This document shows positions 1 through 4,862 of a DNA stretch of 5,646 bases, piece by piece (position 1 is the stretch's first letter; every line of letters starts with the position of its first letter). This DNA comes from Polaromonas sp. UBA5171 (GTDB lineage Bacteria; Pseudomonadota; Gammaproteobacteria; Burkholderiales; Burkholderiaceae_C): the NCBI GenBank assembly GCA_002413395.1, contig DHWX01000046.1, positions 1 through 5,646 on the forward strand. Direction: 5' to 3'. A model generated the notes under the pieces. That model was given only the letters and a program-made list of their open reading frames with translations. It was not told the origin of the DNA and ran no database searches. The translations under genes were made by a program, and so were the position numbers.

Positions 1-9
1 CTACATCAA

Positions 10-90
10 TTCAGTTGAACGTCCGGCATGGTTCGCGACCGCAACGCCTGATGATTTCCCAATTCAACTTCTGAATACTTATCAACTGAA
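10..90. repeat. Short inverted repeat upstream of the PRC-barrel gene
   Basis: The arms TTCAGTTGA (10-18) and TCAACTGAA (82-90) are perfect 9-bp reverse complements. A second partial complement, TTCAACT (63-69), competes for the left arm (AGTTGAA, 13-19). The arms are 63 nt apart and lie just before the ribosome site at 101. They could form a long-loop hairpin in the leader or a binding site for a dimeric regulator, but neither is shown. The first 110 nt otherwise hold no gene I can recognise. Confidence 0.25.
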
Positions 91-100
91 GCTATCAAAC

Positions 101-113
101 GGAGAATCACATG
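101..113 (+). promoter_or_regulatory. Ribosome binding site and start, first copy of a repeated leader
   Basis: GGAGAATCACATG joins the Shine-Dalgarno core GGAG (101-104) to the ATG at 111 with a 6-nt spacer. The identical 13 nt recur at 2378-2390 before the YqjD-like gene. The site fixes the PRC-barrel start and is stronger than that of the next gene at 608. Confidence 0.7.
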
Positions 114-554
114 AACTATGAAGAACGCGACACCTATGGCATGTACAAAGTCAACCCCATCAGTGCGTCGGGGTCCGGCGTGCGCCAAGGACCCGGTCCC
201 GCGCTGATGGGCGCTAACACGCTCATTGGCAATGACGTCTACAACCAAAAAGATGAAAATCTTGGTGACATCAAGGAAATCATGCTCGATGTGCGGAGTG
301 GCAGAGTGAGCTATGCGGTGTTGTCCTTTGGCGGTTTCCTCGGTATGGGCGAAAAACTTTTCGCGGTACCCTGGACTGCATTGACGCTTGATACGGTGAA
401 CAAGCGCTTCGTGTTGAACGTGGAGAAGGACCGCTTGGAAAGCGCCCCAGGATTCGACCAGGACAGTTGGCCCAATATGGCCGACCCGTCGTGGGCGAAG
501 AGCATCCATGATTACTACGGGACAAAACCGTACGCGGACGACGTGCGCGTTTAG
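111..554 (+). CDS. PRC-barrel domain protein
   Basis: This is a 147-residue soluble protein with one PRC-barrel domain. That small beta-barrel fold is known from the photosynthetic reaction centre H subunit and from RimM, and also occurs in many stand-alone stress-associated bacterial proteins. The first 33 or so residues are polar and Gly/Pro-rich, probably disordered. The barrel spans about residues 34-110: an opening GANTLIGNDVYN, then LGDIKEIMLDVRSGRVSYAVLSFGG and a closing KLFAVPW segment, which is the usual order for this family. The C-terminal 37 residues are acidic and aromatic (SWPNMADPSW, HDYYG). There is no signal peptide or membrane segment, so it is probably cytoplasmic. The ATG follows GGAG at good spacing. 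It lies 53 nt before a YqjE-like membrane gene and may share its transcript. The domain call is firm; the molecular role of such proteins is not known. Confidence 0.9.
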   Translation: MNYEERDTYGMYKVNPISASGSGVRQGPGPALMGANTLIGNDVYNQKDENLGDIKEIMLDVRSGRVSYAVLSFGGFLGMGEKLFAVPWTALTLDTVNKRFVLNVEKDRLESAPGFDQDSWPNMADPSWAKSIHDYYGTKPYADDVRV

Positions 555-607
555 GTCATTGTTTATGAAAGGCTTTGTGCAGGATATCGGGATGGAGCGT
601 GGCGGCC

Positions 608-1012
608 ATGGATAAATCATCGGAGTATGTCAACGCTTCGGCGCCGTCGACTGCGTCGACCCTCCACTCGCTTATCGATTCCGTGCGCGGCTGGTTAGAC
701 AGTTTCCTCGACCTCGTCGTCCTGGAAGGAAAGAAGGCCGGCATCGGACTCGCGCTGATGCTCGGATTTGGTGTCGGTGCGACCGTTCTGTTGATTGCCG
801 GCTGGCTCGCGCTGGTCGGGTGCGCAATCGCGGCCTTGGTGGAAAACGATATTCTCGGCTGGATCTGGTCGCTGTTGCTCGTCGCGCTGCTAAATTTTGC
901 TGGCGCCGGCGGCCTTGTGTTCCTCGCCATCAAGCGCAGGCAGGATCTCCTGTTTAGCGCAACGCGGCGCCAGCTCGGCTTGAATTCCGTGTCCACACCG
1001 AGCCATGAGTAA
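608..1012 (+). CDS. YqjE-like / phage-holin-III-type small membrane protein
   Basis: This is a 134-residue inner-membrane protein. A polar N-terminus and an amphipathic stretch (about residues 18-42, SLIDSVRGWLDSFLDLVVLEGKK) precede two long hydrophobic segments at about 45-78 and 82-108. A basic cytoplasmic-type tail follows (IKRRQDLLFSATRRQ). This layout matches the YqjE/DUF1469 family, often labelled 'phage holin family', although chromosomal members are not lysis proteins and their function is unknown. In proteobacteria they usually sit beside YqjD-like genes, as here. I chose ATG 608 because GGAG (594-597) lies 10 nt upstream; an in-frame TTG at 575 would add 11 residues with no better support. 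The gene ends with an 8-nt overlap into the YihY gene, which points to translational coupling. Confidence 0.82.
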   Translation: MDKSSEYVNASAPSTASTLHSLIDSVRGWLDSFLDLVVLEGKKAGIGLALMLGFGVGATVLLIAGWLALVGCAIAALVENDILGWIWSLLLVALLNFAGAGGLVFLAIKRRQDLLFSATRRQLGLNSVSTPSHE

Positions 1013-2312
1013 CACACCGGCCGAACTAGAACTTGCAGAGGCGCGTGTTGCCGCCTCCACGGCGAGCATCGTCGCGCAGGGTCAGGCGTTGAAGTTAAAG
1101 ATGCGTCGGCTGGTGACGTCGCCCTTCGTGATCGGCGGGCTGATCACCGCCGCTGCCGCCGTTGGGTACTTTGCCGTTAGTCGCAGCGCCAAGCCGCGAG
1201 CGCGGTCCTCCCGCCCCGCAGCTCGCGGAAGCCTTATGAGCGTGCTGAAAACGGCCCAGATGCTGCTGCCATTGCTTGGCGCGCTCGGCGCCGCCACGGC
1301 GGCTCTTAAGCGAAACCAAGGCGCGTTTCCGCTCGTCTTACCGCAGCCGGAGAGCGCTGCACAGAAGCAGACGGCCGTGCAGCCGTGGGCGACGCTGCCG
1401 CAGGGAAACTGGCTAAGCCAACAATGGCAGATGATCAAGGCGGCCGTCAAAGCCTGGGTGGATGACTACGCCCCGAGCATGGGTGCCGCTCTTTCCTACT
1501 ACACGCTTTTTTCGCTCGCTCCGCTGCTCATCATCGTGATCGCGGTGGCGGGAATGGTGTTCGGTCAGCAGGCGGCGCAAGGAGAGATCGTCGTGCAATT
1601 GCGCGGAATAATGGGTGCGCAGGGCGCGCTGGCGGTGGAAGGAATTCTCAAAGCCGCGCGTGAACCGGCCAAGGGCGTGGTCGCGACCATTGTCGGCATC
1701 GCCATCCTGCTGCTCGGTGCGACCGCGATCTTCGCAGAGTTGCAAAGCGCGCTGGACCGTATCTGGCGCGTGCCGGCGCCGCAGGCGGAGTCGGAGTCGG
1801 GCATCTGGCACCTGTTGCGCACGCGTCTGCTGTCGTTCGGGCTGGTGCTCGGCCTGGGCTTTATGCTGACCGTATCGCTGGTCGTGAGCGCGGCGCTCGC
1901 AGCCCTGGGCAAGTGGTGGGGCGGCTGGTTCGAAGGCTGGGACGTGTTCCTCGAGATCCTCAACTTCGCGGTCTCGTTGGGCATCTTCACACTGCTTTTT
2001 GCAATGATCTACAAGATCATGCCGCGCGCAAACATCCCCTGGCGCGATGTCTGGACCGGTGCCGCAGTGACGGCACTGCTGTTTACCATCGGCAAAGTGC
2101 TGATCGGCTTGTACCTGGGCAAAAGCAGCCTGGCGTCCGGATTCGGTGCGGCCGGCTCGTTCGTGGTGCTAATCGCGTGGGTCTACTACTCCGCGCAGAT
2201 TTTCCTGTTCGGCGCGGAATATACCTGGGTGTACGCCAACCGGCATGGATCGCGCGTGCCGATGCCGCAGCTGGCGACAAGCACTGCGGTGCCGAGCCGC
2301 CAGTCGGGATGA
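1005..2312 (+). CDS. YihY/BrkB-family membrane protein with long N-terminal extension
   Basis: This is a 435-residue polytopic inner-membrane protein. The YihY/UPF0761 (BrkB-like) domain runs from about residue 143 to 412. It opens with WVDDYAPSMGAALSYYTLFSLAPLL, the family's most recognisable stretch, and has about six membrane segments, near 162-187, 225-247, 275-300, 318-338, 350-371 and 384-404. It ends with the aromatic IFLFGAEYTWVYA motif. Family members were once annotated as ribonuclease BN, which is now considered wrong; a transport or envelope role is suspected but unproven. The first 140 residues are not part of the usual domain: an alanine-rich helix (6-34), a hydrophobic segment (41-58), a basic linker (62-74, several Arg), a second hydrophobic stretch (86-100) and a Gln/Pro-rich linker. 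ATG 1005 overlaps the preceding gene by 8 nt. An internal ATG at 1431 would give a normal-sized YihY of 293 residues, but the frame is open throughout. A fusion of a YqjK-like neighbour to YihY is plausible. Confidence 0.87.
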   Translation: MSNTPAELELAEARVAASTASIVAQGQALKLKMRRLVTSPFVIGGLITAAAAVGYFAVSRSAKPRARSSRPAARGSLMSVLKTAQMLLPLLGALGAATAALKRNQGAFPLVLPQPESAAQKQTAVQPWATLPQGNWLSQQWQMIKAAVKAWVDDYAPSMGAALSYYTLFSLAPLLIIVIAVAGMVFGQQAAQGEIVVQLRGIMGAQGALAVEGILKAAREPAKGVVATIVGIAILLLGATAIFAELQSALDRIWRVPAPQAESESGIWHLLRTRLLSFGLVLGLGFMLTVSLVVSAALAALGKWWGGWFEGWDVFLEILNFAVSLGIFTLLFAMIYKIMPRANIPWRDVWTGAAVTALLFTIGKVLIGLYLGKSSLASGFGAAGSFVVLIAWVYYSAQIFLFGAEYTWVYANRHGSRVPMPQLATSTAVPSRQSG

Positions 2313-2341
2313 GCGACGCGGTCGGCGCATTCACGTAGGGC

Positions 2342-2366
2342 ACGGCACGGGAACGTCCGTTTTTTT
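2342..2366 (+). terminator. Intrinsic terminator after the YihY gene
   Basis: ACGG (2342-2345) pairs with CCGT (2357-2360). After one bulged C, ACG (2347-2349) pairs with CGT (2354-2356), closing a GGAA loop that fits the stable GNRA type. T2360 and six further T follow directly. The stem is short (7 bp with a bulge), so termination may be partial. It ends only 21 nt before the next start codon, leaving almost no room for a separate promoter downstream. Confidence 0.55.
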
Positions 2367-2377
2367 GTTCAACTATA

Positions 2378-2390
2378 GGAGAATCACATG
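2378..2390 (+). promoter_or_regulatory. Ribosome binding site and start, second copy of the repeated leader
   Basis: GGAGAATCACATG is identical over 13 nt to positions 101-113. It fixes the start of the YqjD-like gene at 2388. The bases upstream (CAACTATA here, GCTATCAAAC in the first copy) are loosely alike but do not align cleanly. Confidence 0.65.
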
Positions 2391-2759
2391 GAAACCATCG
2401 CACGCGACAACACTCCCTCGACTTCTGGAATATTGCATAACACGGAAGGCTCCGTGAACAAGGCCTCTTTGAGCGCACACGCAGTTGTCAATTCAATTGC
2501 CGGGGCCGCAGACGAGGCGGCGAGCAAAGCCAAGCCTGCGATCGACCAGGTCGCGGCAATGGCGCACCAGGCGGTGGACAAGGCGGCTGGCGCCGCCGCT
2601 CCGACGGTCGACTGGCTGACCGAACAAGGTGAAAGCATAAACGCCTCACAGAAGCAACTGGTTGCGGATACCCGCAGTTACGTTTCAGCGAACCCACTGA
2701 AGGCGGTCGGGATGGCTGTGGTCGCGGGCTTTGTGCTTGGCCGCCTCATCCGTCGCTGA
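2388..2759 (+). CDS. YqjD/ElaB-like (DUF883-type) tail-anchored protein
   Basis: This is a 123-residue protein with the build of YqjD/ElaB proteins: a polar start (1-30), an alanine-rich amphipathic helical region (about 31-72) with regularly spaced Ala, Lys and Asp, a second helix (about 73-100), and one C-terminal membrane segment. The tail NPLKAVGMAVVAGFVLGRLIRR (102-123) matches the family's hallmark of NP, a Gly-rich hydrophobic helix and a terminal basic cluster. In E. coli, YqjD and ElaB are inner-membrane proteins of stationary phase that can associate with ribosomes; the same role here is inferred only from family resemblance. The N-terminal part is more alanine-rich and diverged than E. 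coli YqjD, so the assignment rests mostly on the tail and on the YqjE-like gene nearby. A terminator-like hairpin lies immediately upstream. Confidence 0.78.
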   Translation: METIARDNTPSTSGILHNTEGSVNKASLSAHAVVNSIAGAADEAASKAKPAIDQVAAMAHQAVDKAAGAAAPTVDWLTEQGESINASQKQLVADTRSYVSANPLKAVGMAVVAGFVLGRLIRR

Positions 2760-2889
2760 TGGAGTTCTTCCGGAGCAAGTTGCCTGCACCCATGCTTCTG
2801 GCCGGGAGTCGTGGAATGCCAATAACCACCCACGCATCAGGACACGTCAAGGTCCGACACGGGTTCGTTATTCACGAAGGAGATCGATC
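2760..2889 (+). other. Intergenic stretch with a possible 44-codon coupled ORF
   Basis: No known gene is recognised here. An ORF of 44 codons starts at ATG 2759, overlapping the YqjD-like stop as TGATG. It ends at TGA 2891-2893, overlapping the ATG of the catalase fragment as ATGA. Its product begins MEFFRSKLPAPMLLAG and ends VIHEGDRS. It has no ribosome site of its own and no recognised family, so it could be chance. The ribosome site of the next gene (AAGGAG, 2878-2883) lies inside it. I see no convincing terminator in the gap. Confidence 0.2.
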
Positions 2890-3132
2890 ATGAGCAAACA
2901 AAAGACAATGAGTCATTCTGGAAAACACAAACCGGAAAAGGTCACGGCCACGAACCGTGACTCACAACCGGCTACCAGTGGCGAACTGCACCAGATTGCT
3001 GGTGGGGAGCACCCCGCGGTCACTACCAACCAGGGCCTCGCGATTTCGGATAATCAAAACTCGCGCAGGTCGAATCCGCGCGGCCCTACGCTGCTGGAGG
3101 ATTTCATCCTCCGCGAAAAAATCACCCATTAA
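2890..3132 (+). pseudogene. N-terminal fragment of a KatE-type catalase
   Basis: The 80-residue product is the start of a large-subunit (KatE/HPII-like) monofunctional catalase. It has a polar, Lys/Ser/His-rich leader (1-44), then TTNQGLAISDNQNS and GPTLLEDFILREKITH (residues 65-80). In full-length catalases this is followed by FDHERIPER and the heme domain with its catalytic His and Asn. Here a TAA follows the His of KITH directly, and none of the downstream frames resumes catalase sequence before the dehydrogenase gene. Full-length members have roughly 700 residues, so about 90% is missing, including all catalytic and heme-binding residues. The start is intact, with AAGGAG at 2878-2883 and a 6-nt spacer, so a short peptide could still be made, but it cannot be a catalase. 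A clean deletion or rearrangement joint near 3130 is more likely than a point mutation. A retained regulatory or structural peptide is a less likely reading. Confidence 0.85.
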
Positions 3133-3223
3133 AAGTCTGTTCGAACATTGGCATAACCGCCAGTTCCGTAGAGTTTAAAGGGTATAGGTGCCAACGGAAA
3201 ATATCTGTTTAAAAGGAATCATC
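3133..3223 (+). other. Leader region of the dehydrogenase gene
   Basis: These 91 nt hold no gene. AAAAGGAA (3211-3218) supplies a ribosome site for the ATG at 3224. TTGGCA (3148-3153) resembles a -35 box, but no good -10 box lies at 16-18 nt, so I do not call a promoter. The junction that removed the catalase body should lie near the left edge. Confidence 0.4.
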
Positions 3224-4363
3224 ATGAAAGCAGTCGTTTATAAAGGTCCTCGCGATGTCGTCGTCAAAAACGTCCCTGATGCCAAGATTGAAAAAGCAAC
3301 CGATGTGCTTGTGAAAATCACGACCACGAACATCTGCGGCTCGGATCTGCATATGTATGAAGGCCGGACTAATATGGAGCCCGGGAGAATTTTTGGGCAT
3401 GAGAATCTTGGAACGGTCATCGAGATCGGCAGCGCGGTCGAACGCGTCAAACTGGGAGATCGGGTCTGCATGCCGTTCAATATTGCTTGTGGCTTTTGCG
3501 AAAATTGCGAGCGTGGGCTCACGGGGTTCTGCCTCATTGCCAACCCCGGCAACGCGGGCGCAGCGTATGGCTTCGCAGGCATGGGGCCATACAGTGGCGG
3601 ACAGGCAGAGCTATTACGTGTGCCCTATGCCGACTTCAACTGTCTGGTGCTCCCGCCCGATGCGGAGGAAAAGGAAAATGATTACGTTATGTTGTCCGAT
3701 ATCTTTCCGACCGGTTATCACGCCACCGAGCTCGCAGGCGTGCAAGCAGGCGATTCGGTTGTCATTTACGGCGCTGGGCCGGTCGGTCTTATGGCAGCGT
3801 ACTCTTCGATCATCAAAGGGGCCAGCAAGGTCATGGTCGTGGACATGCACAAGGACCGACTGGCATTGGCAGAAAAAATAGGTGCTATTGCGGTCGATGA
3901 CTCGGATGGGTCTGGCGTGGACCAGGTCATGTCGCTGACCGCCGGCCAAGGAGCGGATCGGGGGTGCGAATGCGTGGGCTATCAATGCTGCGACCACAAA
4001 GGGCATGAGGTGCCGAACCTGACGATGAACAATCTAGTGAAAACCGTGCGCCCGACTGGCGGTATCGGGGTGGTGGGAGTTTTCGTACCGGAAGACCCTC
4101 ACGCCAAAGATAAATTGGCCAAGCAAGGTCAGATTGCGTTCGACTTTGGCCAGTTTTGGATCAAGGGCCAGCACATAGGGACTGGCCAGGCAAATGTAAA
4201 AGCATACAACCGCAAGTTGTGTAAGCTGATCGCAGAGGGAAAAGCGAAACCGTCCTTCATCATCTCGCACGAACTGCCACTCGACCGGGCGGCCGAAGGC
4301 TACGAAAACTTTGATGCGCGCAAGGATGGCTGGACCAAGGTCATTCTTAAACCGGGGCATTGA
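3224..4363 (+). CDS. Zinc-dependent dehydrogenase, glutathione-independent formaldehyde dehydrogenase type
   Basis: This is a 379-residue medium-chain dehydrogenase that probably oxidises an aldehyde or alcohol with NAD+ in the cytoplasm. The GroES-like domain comes first. Catalytic zinc ligands can be placed by similarity to Pseudomonas putida formaldehyde dehydrogenase: Cys38 (NICGSD), His59 (GHE) and Asp159 (LSDIFPTGYH). Cys89, Cys92, Cys95 and Cys103 form the structural zinc site. GGQAELLRVPYADFN (125-139) is typical of this subgroup. The Rossmann domain has GAGPVG (183-188) and Asp207 at the end of beta-2, which favours NAD over NADP. All key residues are present and the length is close to the 398 of the P. 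putida enzyme, so it looks active. The substrate cannot be read from sequence; formaldehyde is a family-level guess. ATG 3224 is chosen over a GTG at 3188 because of the AAGGA site and the canonical start MKAVVYKGP. It is flanked by a catalase fragment and a cytochrome-like relic. Confidence 0.92.
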   Translation: MKAVVYKGPRDVVVKNVPDAKIEKATDVLVKITTTNICGSDLHMYEGRTNMEPGRIFGHENLGTVIEIGSAVERVKLGDRVCMPFNIACGFCENCERGLTGFCLIANPGNAGAAYGFAGMGPYSGGQAELLRVPYADFNCLVLPPDAEEKENDYVMLSDIFPTGYHATELAGVQAGDSVVIYGAGPVGLMAAYSSIIKGASKVMVVDMHKDRLALAEKIGAIAVDDSDGSGVDQVMSLTAGQGADRGCECVGYQCCDHKGHEVPNLTMNNLVKTVRPTGGIGVVGVFVPEDPHAKDKLAKQGQIAFDFGQFWIKGQHIGTGQANVKAYNRKLCKLIAEGKAKPSFIISHELPLDRAAEGYENFDARKDGWTKVILKPGH

Positions 4364-4370
4364 TCCATGA

Positions 4371-4439
4371 CCGTCGCAGGCGGAGGCGGCGGCGATCGTC
4401 GCCTTCCTGAAGACGCTGAACGACACGAACTCCCCATAG
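4371..4439 (+). pseudogene. Probable relic of the C-terminus of a c-type cytochrome
   Basis: Reading from 4371, the frame gives PSQAEAAAIVAFLKTLND followed by TNSP and a TAG at 4437-4439. The pattern AExxxIVAFLKTL matches the C-terminal helix that ends class I c-type cytochromes and di-heme cytochrome c peroxidases (MauG/CcpA-like). An in-frame stop (4368-4370) lies immediately upstream, there is no start codon, and the heme motif CxxCH is absent, so only about 22 codons of the 3' end remain. It begins within 8 nt of the dehydrogenase stop, consistent with a deletion joint there. The match is short and made by eye, so chance is possible. Confidence 0.45.
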
Positions 4440-4527
4440 GTGAGTAGCCGTTGCCCTTTTCCGCCGCGCCGCTTGGCTTGAGGCCGTTGGACGGAAGCCC
4501 GAAATTAAGTAACCAAGGAGAATAAAT
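4440..4527 (+). other. Leader region of the ferritin-like gene
   Basis: There is no gene in these 88 nt. AAGGAG (4515-4520) is a strong ribosome site for the ATG at 4528, with AATAAAT as spacer. The left part is GC-rich and the last 30 nt are AT-rich. I see no clear -35/-10 pair, although a promoter for the ferritin-like and sodB genes is expected in or before this stretch. Confidence 0.35.
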
Positions 4528-4830
4528 ATGCCAGCATTCGGATCACCCTTTTCAGGGTTAGCAAATGACAGGAAGCTCACGGATGAGGAACTGGTCAGAG
4601 CCATTCGTTTCATGGTGGCCGCAGAGTACGAAGCGACACAGTTGTACACGCAGCTTGCCGAGTCCACCGACAACAAGCTCGCCGTGCAAGTGCTCAAGGA
4701 AATAGCGGACGAGGAACTTGTGCACGCCGGCGAGTTTCTCCGATTGCTGCACGAGCTTGCCCCCAATGAAGAGAAGTTTTATGCCAAGGGAACCAAAGAA
4801 GTAGAAGAAAAAATCAAGAAAATGAAGTAA
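4528..4830 (+). CDS. Ferritin-like single-hairpin protein ('demi-ferritin', rubrerythrin-related)
   Basis: This 100-residue, almost entirely helical protein carries half of a ferritin four-helix bundle. Helix 1 (about 18-46) holds Glu33 in RFMVAAEYEATQLY. Helix 2 (about 49-78) holds Glu63 and His66 in the ExxH motif DEELVHAGEF. A third, charged helix lies at 81-100 (EEKFYAKGTKEVEEKIKK). Two copies must pair to complete a di-iron site, as known for encapsulated ferritins and for the ferritin-like domain fused to the Pyrococcus encapsulin. The expected role is Fe(II) binding and oxidation, possibly protecting against peroxide. No encapsulin gene and no obvious encapsulin-targeting tail are seen; the end is simply lysine-rich. 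There are no rubredoxin cysteines, so it is not a full rubrerythrin. The start has an excellent AAGGAG site. The stop is 32 nt before sodB, suggesting one transcript. The last 15 codons are notably AT-rich compared with the YihY region. Confidence 0.85.
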   Translation: MPAFGSPFSGLANDRKLTDEELVRAIRFMVAAEYEATQLYTQLAESTDNKLAVQVLKEIADEELVHAGEFLRLLHELAPNEEKFYAKGTKEVEEKIKKMK

Positions 4831-4862
4831 ATACATCACCCACCAACCCTAAGGAGCCCAAC

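Noticed and set aside
2..121. Frame open from the window edge to a stop near 119 on the + strand, as a possible tail of an upstream gene
   Set aside because: About 39 open codons can occur by chance. The peptide matches no family I know, and the frame runs through the ribosome site and start of the PRC-barrel gene.
6..620. Long 204-codon minus-strand ORF
   Set aside because: It lies opposite the clear PRC-barrel gene, shows no recognisable domain, and its composition fits an antisense shadow.
608..1012. True phage lysis holin, implying a prophage
   Set aside because: No endolysin, spanin or phage structural gene is nearby. The context of PRC-barrel, YihY and YqjD-like genes fits the chromosomal YqjE-type family.
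3148..3176. Sigma-70 promoter before the dehydrogenase (TTGGCA as -35)
   Set aside because: No acceptable -10 box lies at 16-18 nt spacing; the nearest AT-rich hexamer is too far away.
3140..3178. Frame giving FEHWHNRQFRRV as a possible frameshifted continuation of the catalase (expected FDHERIPERVV)
   Set aside because: Only F, an acidic residue and H line up before the match is lost, and the frame stops after 12 residues. This is probably chance.
3188..3223. Upstream GTG start for the dehydrogenase (12 extra residues)
   Set aside because: It lacks a ribosome site, and the added residues precede the canonical MKAVVYKGP start, which has AAGGA at proper spacing.
4367..4450. ATG at 4367 opening a glycine-rich peptide (MTVAGGGGGDRR)
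   Set aside because: It has no ribosome site and low complexity. The neighbouring frame gives the far more protein-like cytochrome end.
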